64,000 bases of DNA from Chitinophaga parva (GCF_003071345.1 NZ_QCYK01000002.1:310001-374000); one strand, 5' to 3'; numbered from the stretch's first letter, positions 1 to 10,837 are shown. Numbers and translations are program-made. Notes: generated by a model not told the origin, from the letters alone.

Positions 1-2960
1 TTCTTAAAGCGCATGTAGGCTGCTTTCTCCAGCCACCAGCTGTTGAATTGTGCATTATTGATAGACTGATCCGTTCTCAGGATAGGCCAGCGGGCGTCCC
101 GGTTCTCCGGCGACCAGTAATCCAACTGGGAGCGCAGGATGTTACCATCCCCATTAAAGAAGAAGGGCACCTGCGCACCGCCCGTCAGGCGCGCCAGGTT
201 GCTTAGCACCCCCTGCAGTAACACAGATACATCAAAAGATTTATAAGCAGCGCCCAGGTTTACCCCAAAACGGTAGTGTGGAACTGCCTGGCCTAATAAC
301 GTACGGTCATCGGAATTGATTTTCCCGTCATGGTTGATGTCAGCAAACCGGATGTCACCTGGCTGGTCACGTGGATTCTGGACGGGGCTTTTGGCTATCT
401 CGTCCTGCGATTGGAACAATCCTACGGCTTTGAGACCATACCACATCCAGCGGGACTGGCCTACGATCAGCGGGTTGTCGCCATAGGAGGGGCCTGTGCC
501 GCCCAGGTTCAATATCTTGTTCCTGGAATCAGAAAATTCAATAGAGGCGTGGTAGCTCACGGCGCCTGCCTGGTTCTTGTAGCCCAGGTGCAGCTCAAAG
601 CCCTGGTTTTGCATCTTACCTGCATTCTGTTGTGGCGCCCCAATACCGTAGGTGGAGGGCACGGAGGGAGAGCGGATAATGCCCGTAGTGATATCGCGGA
701 ACAGGTCCAGGGAAAGATCGAAATTTTTAAACAGCGTCAGGTCCAGGCCCAGGTTCGTGGTGGTCTTCACTTCCCAGGTGAGATTGGGGTTGGGTGAATT
801 GCTGTAGTAGGTAGTTGGGCTGGTAGCCTTATTCAGCACATAGGTGCCCTGCCCGATGGTATTGGCCCAGGGATAAAGTTGGGAATTGCTCAACTGGTTA
901 ATGGGGCCGGTGGCGATCTGGTTACCCACCTGCCCGATGGAAGCGCGCAGCTTCAGGTAGCCAATGGTGTTCACCAGGGACCGCATGAATTTTTCCTGTG
1001 AAATGATCCAGCCGGCGGATACGGAGGGGAACAGGCCGTGGCGGTCGTTCAGGAATACGGAAGAACCATCATAACGCATGTTCGCTTCCAGCAGGTACTT
1101 GTTGTCGAATGCGTAGTTGATCCTGCCAAAGAGGGATTGAATGGAAAAGGCGAGCGCATTGCCAGATACGGAGGTCAGGGTGGGGTCGGAAGAGCCGGCA
1201 TCCACCTGGTCCAGTGAATTGGTCAGGAATCCGTAACGGCTGATGGAGTTAAAATCATACCGGGAGCTTTCCTGGGAATAGCCCGCCAGGACTTTCAGGG
1301 AATGTTTGCCAAATGATTTATCATAATTCAAGGTCAGGATGGCGGTAGGATTGGCCGTCGCGGAATTGGCCTTATATACACTATTGGGGTTGTTCTGGTA
1401 AACAACGATCTGCTCATTGTCGTTATAAAGCGGGTATTTATTATAGAAAGCAGACACAAACCCGCTGTTGTAATTATACCCATACGTACCATTCAGTACC
1501 AGGTTATCCAATATTTTAAATTCAGCGGTGAAATTAGTATTTACCGTGATATCGTTCTCATGCTGGATGCCTGCCTTGGTCATGATATCGTTTGGCTGGG
1601 AGCCGCCCCGGTAGCTGCGGTCGTGCCCTTCTTTTGTATAGGGATATTCGGTCACCGGCACAATGTAGGACCATTGCAGTGCATTGCCGACGCCATAGGC
1701 CGGCTGTGTCCTTTCTTCCTTTACTAGTACGGAGTTGATACCCAGTTTCAGGCGTTTGCTCACCTGTGCATTGATATTGAACCGGGTACTGTATCGTTTG
1801 TAATCTACGTTTTTTATCAGGCCACCCTGGTCCAGGTAGCCGCCACTCACGTAATAATCTACATTGTTACCGCCGCCGCTTACGCTCAGGTTGTGTTGCT
1901 GCTGGATGGCCTTGTTGCTCAGGATATAGGCCTGCCAGTTCGTACTGGGTAATGCCCCGGATTTATATTGCTGGATCATTTCGGGCGTGAACTTCACTAC
2001 GGCATTCGGGTTATCATTTAACTGGGCCTGGTTGTACAGGTCCACGAATTGCGGAGCGTCTACAAACTTGGGTACACGTGCGGGACGCTGGCTGCCTACC
2101 ATCACATCATACTCCAGTTTGGGACGTACGTTCAGCCGGCCTCTTTTAGTAGTGATCAGCAGTACGCCACCGGAAGCGCGGGCGCCGTAGATCGCCGTGG
2201 CAGAAGCATCTTTCAGTACGCTCACGGAGGCAATGTCCTGTGGGTTCAGGTAGGCCAGGTCGCTGACCGCCATGCCATCTACGATGTACAGTACGGGATT
2301 GTTAGATAAGGTACTGTTGCCACGGATATCAATGCTGGTGCTTCCATAACCCGGGTTAGCATCTGTCTGTTGTATGTTCAGGCCTGCGGCTTCCCCCTGG
2401 AGGATATTCAGTACGGATGGCACTGCACGGTTTTCTATTTCTTTAGACGATACGGTGGCTACGGCACTGGTCATGCTTACTTTTTTCTGGCTGCCATATC
2501 CTACTACCACCGTTTCTCCCAGCTGCGAAGAAGTGACCGTAAGTACCAGGTCCAGCACGGCAGGTTGTTCGTTACGGATGACAATTGTTTTCTCCGTGCT
2601 GCCATATCCTAAGAAGGTGAAGCTCACCGTGTAGGTGCCATCAGGAATGCCGGCAATCGTGTATTTACCCTGGCTGTTGGTCAGCGCGCCTTTAGTGAAG
2701 CCGCTGGCCTTTATTACCACGGTAACACCCTCCAGCGGCCTGCCTGTGGTATCGCTGACGGTTCCGCTCAGGGAAGCCGCCAGCCGGTGTGCCGGCGTGC
2801 CGGCAATAGTAAAAGATGCCCTGCCAGTGGCACGGGCGGGATGGATGAAAGCCATCCACAGGGCCATTGTTAATATGGCTAAAGATCCTGCACGGAATGG
2901 ATGCAGGAAGAGCCCCCCGACGCTACGGGGCATGCCTCCGGCATTAGCAACTGATTGCAT
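1..2960 (-). CDS. SusC-like TonB-dependent outer-membrane receptor (3' end cut by window)
   Basis: Outer-membrane importer for oligosaccharides or similar ligands, normally working with a SusD lipoprotein; the SusD gene would lie beyond the left edge. The minus-strand frame is open from an ATG at 2960 to base 1, about 986 residues. The order is a long basic/hydrophobic N-terminus, a carboxypeptidase-like regulatory domain (LSGTVSDTTGRPLEGVTV), the plug (VVVGYGSQKK; VLKDASATAIYGARASGGV) and a long beta-barrel. The visible end (AYMRFKN) is typical of the last strands, so probably less than 100 residues are missing. Unlike the receptor at 5469 it has no STN domain, so it is not expected to signal through FecR. 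The start is the first in-frame ATG before the hydrophobic segment; a later start is possible. Confidence 0.93.
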   Translation of the reverse strand, partial: MQSVANAGGMPRSVGGLFLHPFRAGSLAILTMALWMAFIHPARATGRASFTIAGTPAHRLAASLSGTVSDTTGRPLEGVTVVIKASGFTKGALTNSQGKYTIAGIPDGTYTVSFTFLGYGSTEKTIVIRNEQPAVLDLVLTVTSSQLGETVVVGYGSQKKVSMTSAVATVSSKEIENRAVPSVLNILQGEAAGLNIQQTDANPGYGSTSIDIRGNSTLSNNPVLYIVDGMAVSDLAYLNPQDIASVSVLKDASATAIYGARASGGVLLITTKRGRLNVRPKLEYDVMVGSQRPARVPKFVDAPQFVDLYNQAQLNDNPNAVVKFTPEMIQQYKSGALPSTNWQAYILSNKAIQQQHNLSVSGGGNNVDYYVSGGYLDQGGLIKNVDYKRYSTRFNINAQVSKRLKLGINSVLVKEERTQPAYGVGNALQWSYIVPVTEYPYTKEGHDRSYRGGSQPNDIMTKAGIQHENDITVNTNFTAEFKILDNLVLNGTYGYNYNSGFVSAFYNKYPLYNDNEQIVVYQNNPNSVYKANSATANPTAILTLNYDKSFGKHSLKVLAGYSQESSRYDFNSISRYGFLTNSLDQVDAGSSDPTLTSVSGNALAFSIQSLFGRINYAFDNKYLLEANMRYDGSSVFLNDRHGLFPSVSAGWIISQEKFMRSLVNTIGYLKLRASIGQVGNQIATGPINQLSNSQLYPWANTIGQGTYVLNKATSPTTYYSNSPNPNLTWEVKTTTNLGLDLTLFKNFDLSLDLFRDITTGIIRSPSVPSTYGIGAPQQNAGKMQNQGFELHLGYKNQAGAVSYHASIEFSDSRNKILNLGGTGPSYGDNPLIVGQSRWMWYGLKAVGLFQSQDEIAKSPVQNPRDQPGDIRFADINHDGKINSDDRTLLGQAVPHYRFGVNLGAAYKSFDVSVLLQGVLSNLARLTGGAQVPFFFNGDGNILRSQLDYWSPENRDARWPILRTDQSINNAQFNSWWLEKAAYMRFK

Positions 2961-3630
2961 ACAATTTTATAGTTTGATTGAGTAATAAAGCCGGTGAGGC
3001 TTGTTTTCATGGAAAGCTGTCTGGCTGACATTCATCGCCTGGTGAATGCCTCATAAGCAGTGCTTCCTGGTGAATTAACATTTGAACATACCATACCCTT
3101 TACCGGTGCCCCGGTAGCAATGATAAAAGATACTGATGTCCGGAAGGGGCCTGCGATCCTGCGGTTGGTGAGGATTGGTTTAATTCCGTGACGGATTCTG
3201 GTTTAGATAATTTATTTTTCGATGGTGGTTGATGGATGTGCCTGGCCTTGATTCCTCTTCTGAAACCGGTTCGTCGTCATCCTGCTTATTAATATTCAAA
3301 TTTATTAGCTATATCGATTTAGTACTGATGATTTTTTATCAATAGCTGATATGTTTTCGTGTTCTTTTTGGGTTAAACGAAGTTATTGGTGCGAAAACAG
3401 GCGGAGTTGACCCAGGATGATCTTTTTTCTTACATATGTCCTGCATCTTCAAAGGCCATGTCCTGCCTGGTTCGGTGGTAGCCTGTGATCAAAGCCGCAC
3501 AATATCACCGTTTTGAGCTCCCCCCTGCTATGCAGCAAGGTCCTCAAACTTTCCCGCAAACATAACATACGCTTAATACTACGATAATATACATCTGTTT
3601 TCTTTGCGCCCGGAAGCTAAATGCATCAGT
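2961..3630. other. Intergenic region between divergent SusC and FecI-type sigma genes
   Basis: About 670 bases without a credible gene. It must hold the promoters of the left SusC (minus) and the sigma gene (plus). A partial -7 match, TACATCTG, lies at 3590-3597 just before the sigma gene, but no TTTG element is seen at the usual distance. No repeat or strong hairpin was recognised. Confidence 0.5.
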
Positions 3631-4170
3631 ATGAAATTGTCAGACAAGCCGGCTGCATTATGGCAGAAAATACGGGAAGGCGAGAAGGAGGCGTTGTTTT
3701 TACTCTACGATGATCTCTATTTTCACCTGGTGCGTTATGGCTTATCCGTACACAGTGACAGTGACCTGGTGAAGGATTGCGTAGGCCAGTTATTCCTTAA
3801 ATTGTGGGACCGCCACCAAACACTGAATGCTGTCGGGAATGTACAGTCTTACCTGTTTACCACACTGAGGAGATTGATTATCAATGCATTGGATGCTGAG
3901 AGTAAGGTCCGTAACATGAAAACAGAAGAAGGCGAAGAAGCTTCCTATGAACAAATTATTATTGCCCGCGAGAAAGATGAGGAACTGAAAAAGAACCTGC
4001 AATCAGCCCTGCAGGCCTTATCCCCCAGACAGATGGAGCTGATCCGGCTCAAATTCTTTGAAGATCTGTCTTATGAAGAAATTGCCCATGTAAGCGCGCA
4101 GAACGTAAAGACCTCGTATAATACTATCTATGAAGCCATTAAGACACTTCGCTTAAAGCTGAAGGTGTAA
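3631..4170 (+). CDS. FecI-like ECF RNA polymerase sigma factor
   Basis: Extracytoplasmic-function sigma factor of the Bacteroidota SusC/FecR signalling type. The 179-residue protein has a region 2 segment (LFLLYDDLYFHLVRYG, then VKDCVGQLFLKLWDRH) and a C-terminal region 4 helix-turn-helix (LSPRQMELIRLKFFEDLSYEEIA, shown here only as the start and end LSPRQ...EEIA). I chose ATG 3631 over the in-frame TTG at 3604 because the homologous part begins just after it. The FecR-type gene follows 221 bases downstream and the STN-domain receptor comes next, giving the full sigma, anti-sigma and receptor set. It probably drives transcription of the 5469-16063 locus when the receptor is loaded with ligand. 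Confidence 0.92.
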   Translation: MKLSDKPAALWQKIREGEKEALFLLYDDLYFHLVRYGLSVHSDSDLVKDCVGQLFLKLWDRHQTLNAVGNVQSYLFTTLRRLIINALDAESKVRNMKTEEGEEASYEQIIIAREKDEELKKNLQSALQALSPRQMELIRLKFFEDLSYEEIAHVSAQNVKTSYNTIYEAIKTLRLKLKV

Positions 4171-4391
4171 TCCACCTTTTTCCGGCCTTTATCACCTTCT
4201 TTCCGATACGGTTCTGCAAGGCCTTTCCATTCCAACTCCCCGATAGGCGCTAAAAAGAAATATTTCCCCGCAAAGCCAATACAGGAAAGCTTTTTCACTC
4301 CACCCGCAAAAATTTTTTGAAAAAAAAGCCGGTTTTCTCCGGGAAAAACGACCTGTTTTCCCCTCAATATGTGAACAAGCGAAAAAAATAA

Positions 4392-5438
4392 ATGGATCTG
4401 CAAAATCCCGCACCCGAAGATTTGTTATGTGATGAGTCATTCCTGCGTTACTGTTGGGGAGAAAATCAAACAGATATAACATACTGGGAATATTGGATCC
4501 AGGAGCGTCCGGAACGGCAACCTGTTGCCGAACGGGCCAGGCGCTTGTTCGATATTTTAACGGCAGGACAACACAGCCGGCCCGCGCAGTTGGCCGCGTT
4601 AAAGGATGCAGTGGCAAGAAGGGAACAGTTTACCGCATTGATGTTAAACAGGCCGGCACCCGCACGGGTTGTTAAGTTCAAAGGGAAGAAGATCCTGCAC
4701 TATGCCGCCGCCGTGGCGGTGCTGATCACTGCAGGGGCCCTTACCTATTTCCAATATACTAAAAAGCAATCCTGGTCCCTTACCAAGTACGAGTATCACA
4801 CTACAGCAGGTAGCAGGCAAACCATCATGCTGCCGGATGGAAGCGTTGTCATGCTAAATACAAACAGCCATCTCTACATCGGTAAAGACCTGAGAACAGT
4901 AACGCTCAACGGGGAGGCGTTCTTTGATATCAGGCACGATGCCGTACATCCATTCCTTGTCCACACCAAAGATTATAATATCCGGGTGCTGGGTACTTCC
5001 TTTAATGTAAGGGCTTACGCAGGCGCCAGGAGAACGGAAACAGATCTGATAACGGGTAAAGTGGAGATCGTACCCGCTACAAAGGAGAAAGTAGTACTGC
5101 GACCAAACGAGAAATTTATTTTAGCGCCAGCAGCCACTGCGCCGGTGAAAGGAACGATCGCCCACCTGGATGTAGACACGCTGACCCACCATGCCACAGA
5201 AACATCCTGGGCGCGTAACCGGATGGATGTCCATGATGAAACATTAGCAGCAATAGCGCAAAAGCTGGAAGCCTGGTATGGGATCAGGATCATTTTTGCC
5301 AGCGAAAAGGCCAGGCAGTACAGGTACACAGCCAGTTTTAACGACGAAACTGTTTTCAGGGCTCTGCAGTATTTAAAACAGTCCTATCCCTTTTCTTACA
5401 AAGTAGAAGGAGATTTAATCATCATTAGCGAAAGCTGA
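4392..5438 (+). CDS. FecR-like anti-sigma factor
   Basis: Inner-membrane sigma regulator that transmits the ligand-bound state of a TonB-dependent receptor to the FecI-type sigma factor. It has 348 residues: a cytoplasmic N-terminal part (residues 1-95), one transmembrane helix (about 100-120, YAAAVAVLITAGALTYF), a periplasmic FecR domain (TTAGSRQTIMLPDGSVVMLN; LNGEAFFDI; VLGTSFNVRAY) and a C-terminal DUF4974-type domain (LEAWYGIRIIF to the end). The length is normal for Bacteroidota FecR proteins. Its stop lies 30 bases before the STN-domain SusC gene, so the two are probably co-transcribed, and the STN domain is its likely periplasmic contact. Confidence 0.93.
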   Translation: MDLQNPAPEDLLCDESFLRYCWGENQTDITYWEYWIQERPERQPVAERARRLFDILTAGQHSRPAQLAALKDAVARREQFTALMLNRPAPARVVKFKGKKILHYAAAVAVLITAGALTYFQYTKKQSWSLTKYEYHTTAGSRQTIMLPDGSVVMLNTNSHLYIGKDLRTVTLNGEAFFDIRHDAVHPFLVHTKDYNIRVLGTSFNVRAYAGARRTETDLITGKVEIVPATKEKVVLRPNEKFILAPAATAPVKGTIAHLDVDTLTHHATETSWARNRMDVHDETLAAIAQKLEAWYGIRIIFASEKARQYRYTASFNDETVFRALQYLKQSYPFSYKVEGDLIIISES

Positions 5439-5468
5439 CACACAGCCATTTAAAAAATTAACAATTGT

Positions 5469-8400
5469 ATGAAGGGGTACTTACCGCTTCCCGGACGAAG
5501 TATGCGTTCGGGTGCCAGGATCTTATTGTCATCACTTTTCCTTTTGCTTTCCGTGTCGCGGAGTTATGGCCAGAACAAGACAAGCGCCAACATTACGCTG
5601 GATGCGGATAAAACGGCTATCGTAACTGTATTGCAGCAGGTGCAGCAACAAGGGCACTTCCGTTTTATTTATAACAATGATCTGCTGGATGACAAGCGTG
5701 TGATCACTGTGCATCTGAAGAATGCCACGCTAAAGCAACTCATGGACATCATACTGAAAAACACCGGGCTCATTTTCGAAGAAAAGGATAATGGTACCGT
5801 AGTGCTAAAGCAGGCTGTGGCCGTACAAAAGGTAGTTGGCAAGCTCAGTGGCGTTGTAAGAGATAGCAGTGGTATGCCATTGCCTGGTGTATCCGTTACT
5901 GTTAAAGGGAAGCCTAACATCGGTACCACTACGGATATGAATGGTGGTTTCTTCCTGGAGACGCCCGGTAAGGATGCCGTGCTGGTTTTTAGTATGGTGG
6001 GCTATACACCGCGTGAGCAGGTATTGGCAGACCAGAGCGCTATCGATATCCGGTTGATGGTATCACCCTATCACCTCGATGAAGCGGTAGTGGTAGCTTT
6101 TGGCAAACAGAAAAAGGCGGATGTGGTGGGATCCGTAACGACTATCAATCCTTCTGAATTGAAGGTGCCTTCCAGTAACTTAACCACGGCGCTGGCGGGC
6201 CGTGTAAGCGGACTAATAGCTTATCAACGTTCCGGCGAACCTGGCGCAGACAATGCCAGTTTTTTTATCAGGGGGGTCACCACTTTCGGGTATAAAAAAG
6301 ACCCGCTCATCCTTATAGACGGGGTAGAGGTAACCACCACAGACCTGGCCCGTTTGCAGGTGGATGATATTGCCAATTTTTCCATTCTGAAAGATGCTAC
6401 TGCTACCGCGCTATATGGTGCGCGCGGTGCCAATGGGGTGATCCTGATCGCTACGAAACAAGGGAAGGAAGGCCGCCCTACCTATTCCGTGAGGTTTGAA
6501 AATTCCCTGTCGGAGCCCACACAGAATATTAAGCTGGCAGACCCGGTTACTTACATGAAACTGGCGGATGAGGCTACGCTCACCCGCAATCCCCTTGGCA
6601 TTACGCCCTACAGCCAGGAAAAAATAGACAACACCATTGCCGGTACCAACAAGTATGCCTACCCGGCTACAGACTGGATGAAGATGCTATTCAAAGATTA
6701 TACAATGAACCAGCGCGCAGACGCTAACGTGAGTGGCGGCGCTTCTGTAGCAAGATATTATGTATCTGCTTCATTTTCGCAGGACAATGGGGTGCTGAAA
6801 GTACCCAGGCTGAATAACTTCAATAACAATATCGATCTTAAGACTTACTCCATCCGTTCCAATGTGGATGTAAATCTTACCCGTACCACTTTACTTACCA
6901 CCCGGGTATCCGGTTCTTTTTCTGACTATACAGGGCCTATAGCCGGCGGCACTGCGGTGTACAACGAGATCATGCATTCCAACCCGGTAATGTTTCCTGC
7001 TTATTACGAACCGGATGCAGCCAATGCATTTACCCATCATATTCTCTTTGGGAATGCGGGTGCGGGTACTTATGCAAATCCCTATGCAGACATGGTAAAA
7101 GGCTATAAGCAGTACAATACATCTACAGTGAATGCCCAGGCTGAGTTGCGCCAGCAACTCGATTTTCTTACACAGGGGCTGTCATTCAATGCCATGGCTA
7201 ATACCAGCCGCTATGCCTACTACGATATTTCCCGTTCTTATACCCCCTTCTATTACAGCCTTGGGAGTTATGATAAGGCCACCGGCGATTATACGTTGAA
7301 TGCGCTGAATCCTGATGCCGGCACGGAATACCTAAGCTATCCGGCCAATGGTGGTACAAGGCTGATCACTACTTCCGTATACTTCCAGGGTATCCTGAAT
7401 TATAACCGCGCATTCAAGAAACATGGGATAAGCGGAAGCCTGGTGTACCAGGCGCAGAACAGTGTATCGGGTGATTTTACCAGCCTGGAAACCTCGTTGC
7501 CTTCGCGTAACCTGGGGCTTTCCGGCAGGGCTACATATAACTATGATCAACGCTACTACGCAGAATTTAACTTTGGTTATAACGGCTCCGAACGGTTTGA
7601 TATAAAACACCGTTTTGGTTTTTTCCCTTCCGCGGGTATCGCCTGGAATGTATCAAATGAAAAGTTCTGGGATAATGGCCTGCGCAATACCATTACCAAC
7701 CTGAAACTCAGGGCTACTTATGGCCTGGTAGGAAATGACGCTATTGGCAGCGCCCAGGATCGCTTCTTTTACATGTCGCAGGTAAACATGACGGATGGCA
7801 GTAAAGCGGCTTCTTTTGGCTCCAATGTGGGCTCCATGTACACCCGGAACGGTATTACGGTGCTGCGTTATGCCAATCCCGATATTACCTGGGAAGTGGC
7901 GCATGAGACCAATGTAGGTTTTGACATGAGCCTCTGGAATAAATTGAATGTAACACTGGACGCTTACCGCACCTACCGCTCCAATATCCTGATGGTACGC
8001 GCTTCCATTCCTACTACAATGGGGCTGTCTGACATACCCAGTGCCAATATTGGTGCCGCTACTTCCAAAGGCATAGATGCATCGGTGGATTATAATGTTA
8101 CCGTTAATAAGAACTGGTGGATACAGGGCCGGGCTAATTTTACCCTGGCGCAGAGCAGGTACGATAAATATGAAGAACCGGCTTATACGGATGAGCCCTG
8201 GCTTTCCAGGAAGGGCTATTCTTTGTCGCAAACCTGGGGTTATGTGGCGGAGCGTCTGTTCATAGATGATAAAGATGTGGCAAACTCACCCATGCAAACT
8301 TTTGGTACTTATGGCGCCGGTGATATCAAATACCGTGACATCAACGGGGATGGGCAGATCACCGCACTGGACAAAGTGCCCATTGGCTTTCCAACCGACC

Positions 8401-8876
8401 CGGAAATGGTGTATGGTTTTGGAGTGTCCGTAGGGTACAGATCCTTTGACGTTTCTGCTTTTTTCCAGGGGCAATCCAGGTCTTCCTTTATCCTGAACTC
8501 CACCACCACCGCACCTTTTGCGGGCGATAATGCCTTGTTGAAGGCGTATGCGGATCATCACTGGTCCGAAGATAACCGTGATATCTATGCATTGTGGCCA
8601 AGGCTTAGCCCGGATGTAAATGTAAACGATGCACAACCCAGCACATGGTGGGTACGCAATGGCAAGTTCCTTCGCCTGAAACAGCTGGAGATCGGTTATT
8701 CCCTGCCCAAAAGCCTGATGGACCGGTTCCATATGAAATCATTCCGTTTTTACCTGAACGGCAGCAACCTTTTCAATCTCTCCACTTTCAAATTATGGGA
8801 TATAGAAATGGCTGGGAATGGCCTGGGATATCCCCTGCAACGAGTGGTGAACCTCGGGCTGCAGACATCGTTCTAA
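5469..8876 (+). CDS. SusC-like TonB-dependent receptor with STN signalling domain
   Basis: TonB-dependent importer that also signals. The 1135 residues comprise a signal peptide (about 1-35, SSLFLLLSVSRSYGQ), an STN domain (about 40-115, LDADKTAIVTVLQQV to GTVVLKQ), a carboxypeptidase-like domain (LSGVVRDSSGMPLPGVSVTV), a plug (VVVAFGKQKKADVVGSV; ILKDATATALYGARGANGV) and a beta-barrel ending in the aromatic GLQTSF. STN domains contact FecR-type proteins, and such a gene lies directly upstream. SusD follows after 27 bases. The ligand cannot be told from sequence; the downstream phosphoesterase and SGNH genes suggest an esterified or phosphorylated compound. Confidence 0.96.
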   Translation: MKGYLPLPGRSMRSGARILLSSLFLLLSVSRSYGQNKTSANITLDADKTAIVTVLQQVQQQGHFRFIYNNDLLDDKRVITVHLKNATLKQLMDIILKNTGLIFEEKDNGTVVLKQAVAVQKVVGKLSGVVRDSSGMPLPGVSVTVKGKPNIGTTTDMNGGFFLETPGKDAVLVFSMVGYTPREQVLADQSAIDIRLMVSPYHLDEAVVVAFGKQKKADVVGSVTTINPSELKVPSSNLTTALAGRVSGLIAYQRSGEPGADNASFFIRGVTTFGYKKDPLILIDGVEVTTTDLARLQVDDIANFSILKDATATALYGARGANGVILIATKQGKEGRPTYSVRFENSLSEPTQNIKLADPVTYMKLADEATLTRNPLGITPYSQEKIDNTIAGTNKYAYPATDWMKMLFKDYTMNQRADANVSGGASVARYYVSASFSQDNGVLKVPRLNNFNNNIDLKTYSIRSNVDVNLTRTTLLTTRVSGSFSDYTGPIAGGTAVYNEIMHSNPVMFPAYYEPDAANAFTHHILFGNAGAGTYANPYADMVKGYKQYNTSTVNAQAELRQQLDFLTQGLSFNAMANTSRYAYYDISRSYTPFYYSLGSYDKATGDYTLNALNPDAGTEYLSYPANGGTRLITTSVYFQGILNYNRAFKKHGISGSLVYQAQNSVSGDFTSLETSLPSRNLGLSGRATYNYDQRYYAEFNFGYNGSERFDIKHRFGFFPSAGIAWNVSNEKFWDNGLRNTITNLKLRATYGLVGNDAIGSAQDRFFYMSQVNMTDGSKAASFGSNVGSMYTRNGITVLRYANPDITWEVAHETNVGFDMSLWNKLNVTLDAYRTYRSNILMVRASIPTTMGLSDIPSANIGAATSKGIDASVDYNVTVNKNWWIQGRANFTLAQSRYDKYEEPAYTDEPWLSRKGYSLSQTWGYVAERLFIDDKDVANSPMQTFGTYGAGDIKYRDINGDGQITALDKVPIGFPTDPEMVYGFGVSVGYRSFDVSAFFQGQSRSSFILNSTTTAPFAGDNALLKAYADHHWSEDNRDIYALWPRLSPDVNVNDAQPSTWWVRNGKFLRLKQLEIGYSLPKSLMDRFHMKSFRFYLNGSNLFNLSTFKLWDIEMAGNGLGYPLQRVVNLGLQTSF

Positions 8877-8903
8877 TACTATTCAACATCATTTATACAC
8901 TTT

Positions 8904-10817
8904 ATGCAACGTTTTCTTGTTTTACTGGCTATCCCCTGTCTTTTTTTTGTGTCCTGCAGGAAATACCTCAATGTTATACCAGATGATGTGGCTACGATCG
9001 ATTATGCTTTCCGGCAGCGATCTACTGCAGAACAATACCTTTTCACCTGTTATTCCTATATGCCTAAACATGGTGATGTGCTTTCTAACCCGGCATTCCT
9101 TGCGGGTGATGAAATGTGGTTCTATTATCCTTATGCAGTGCGTGGTTTTACCCTCGACATGTCTTCCCATGAAATTGCCCGTGGTAACCAGAGTGTTACT
9201 GCTCCGCTGGTGAGCTATTGGGATGGGACGAACGGCGCCAGGTCGCTTTTTGCGGGCATCCGTGACTGTAACATCTTCCTGGAAAACATTAACAGTGTGC
9301 CGGGCATGGAGCAATATGAAAAAGACCAATGGGCAGCAGAGGCTGTTTTCCTGAAGGCTTATTATCATTACTGGTTGCTGCGGTTGTATGGTCCCATTCC
9401 CATCGTGGACAAGAACCTGCCTATCAACGCTACACAGGACCAGGTGCAGGTGGAGCGGCAAACGGTTGATTCCTGCTTTAACTATGTGGTGCATACCCTG
9501 GATGGCGCCATCATGAACCTGCCGGACCAGATCCAGGACGCAGCTACCCAGGCGGGCCGTATCACAAAGACCATTGCAAAGGCCGTGAAGGCAGAGGTAC
9601 TGGTGACTGCAGCCAGCCCATTGTTCAATGGTAATACTTCTTATACCAGCTTTAAAAGCAAATCCGGTGTGCCTTTTTTCAATGCTGCCATAGACCCCCA
9701 GAAGTGGGTAAAAGCAATGAATGCCTGCCGTGAAGCCATAGAACTGGCCACCAGCCAGGGCTACAGGCTGAATCACTTTAACCCTGCCCTTGCCGTGAAT
9801 CTTCCTGTGGACCTGCAGGTGGAAATGGATGTGAGAACGGCGGTTACTGATAACTTTAATCCCGAAGTGATCTGGGCTAATACAAACAGTTTGGCCAGCC
9901 TGATACAAAGCATGGCCCAGCCCAGGATCAATGCCACGAACGCGGCCAACGTGAGCCCCTGGAGTATCTCATCTGTGCCGCTCAACATTGTGAACACCTT
10001 CTACAGCAAGAATGGTGTGCCGGTGAACCAGGATAAAACACTGGACTTCATTACCCGGGGCGCACAGACCCGCGTGGCCACCAGTGCTGACATGTATCAT
10101 ATCCAGCCAAACTATACTTCTGCCGCGATCAACTTTGACCGGGAGCCGCGTTTCTATGCAGACCTCGGCTTTGATGGTTCCATTCTTTTTGGGAATGGTA
10201 ACCAGACGCTGACGGCCCTGAACCACCTGGAAGCCCGGCAGGGACAATATGCCGGCTGGAGCGGGGATCCTTCCCATTATAACATTACCGGTTACTGGCC
10301 GGTGAAACTGGTGAACTATCTGAACACTTTTCCCACCACGACTACCTATTCCAGCACTTCCTATGCCTGGCCGGTAATGCGGCTTGCAGACCTTTACCTG
10401 ATGTACGCAGAAACGATCAATGAAGTGAGCGGCCCTGTTCCCGATGCATTTAGATGGATAGACTCCGTGCGCGCAAGGGCTGGTATTCCATCTGTGCAGG
10501 ATGCCTGGACCAACTATGCCAATAATCCCGGTGCTTTTGCCAGCCAGGCGGGCCTCCGGCAGATCATCCACCAGGAAAGGGAAATTGAGTTTGCATTTGA
10601 GGGACAACGTTTCTGGGACCTGAGGAGATGGAAAGAAGCCGATAAAACATGGCAGGAACCTATACAGGGCTGGAACATTGGCCAATCGGACATTGCTGCT
10701 TATTACCAGATGACAACCCTGTACAACCGCACCTTCCAGCTGCGGGATTATTTTTGGCCTATTGCAGAGTCGGACCTGCTTGTTAATAAAAATCTTGTTC
10801 AAAATCCAGGGTGGTAA
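8904..10817 (+). CDS. SusD-like surface lipoprotein (RagB/SusD family)
   Basis: Substrate-binding lid of the SusCD complex at the cell surface. It has 637 residues with a lipoprotein signal peptide (MQRFLVLLAIPCLFFVSC; Cys18 is the lipidation site), followed by the N-terminal SusD-like region (KYLNVIPDD; ATIDYAFRQRSTAEQYL) and the C-terminal conserved block (REIEFAFEGQRFWDLRRWK) typical of the family. It ends with the usual NKNLVQNPGW. It sits 27 bases after its SusC partner and 20 bases before a lipoprotein gene, so it is part of one operon. Confidence 0.96.
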   Translation: MQRFLVLLAIPCLFFVSCRKYLNVIPDDVATIDYAFRQRSTAEQYLFTCYSYMPKHGDVLSNPAFLAGDEMWFYYPYAVRGFTLDMSSHEIARGNQSVTAPLVSYWDGTNGARSLFAGIRDCNIFLENINSVPGMEQYEKDQWAAEAVFLKAYYHYWLLRLYGPIPIVDKNLPINATQDQVQVERQTVDSCFNYVVHTLDGAIMNLPDQIQDAATQAGRITKTIAKAVKAEVLVTAASPLFNGNTSYTSFKSKSGVPFFNAAIDPQKWVKAMNACREAIELATSQGYRLNHFNPALAVNLPVDLQVEMDVRTAVTDNFNPEVIWANTNSLASLIQSMAQPRINATNAANVSPWSISSVPLNIVNTFYSKNGVPVNQDKTLDFITRGAQTRVATSADMYHIQPNYTSAAINFDREPRFYADLGFDGSILFGNGNQTLTALNHLEARQGQYAGWSGDPSHYNITGYWPVKLVNYLNTFPTTTTYSSTSYAWPVMRLADLYLMYAETINEVSGPVPDAFRWIDSVRARAGIPSVQDAWTNYANNPGAFASQAGLRQIIHQEREIEFAFEGQRFWDLRRWKEADKTWQEPIQGWNIGQSDIAAYYQMTTLYNRTFQLRDYFWPIAESDLLVNKNLVQNPGW

Positions 10818-10837
10818 CCTCTGAAAAAGCTACAGAT

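Noticed and set aside
8922..9908. 328-codon minus-strand frame inside SusD
   Set aside because: Mirror frame of a strongly supported SusD gene; His/Ile-rich composition is typical of such shadows.
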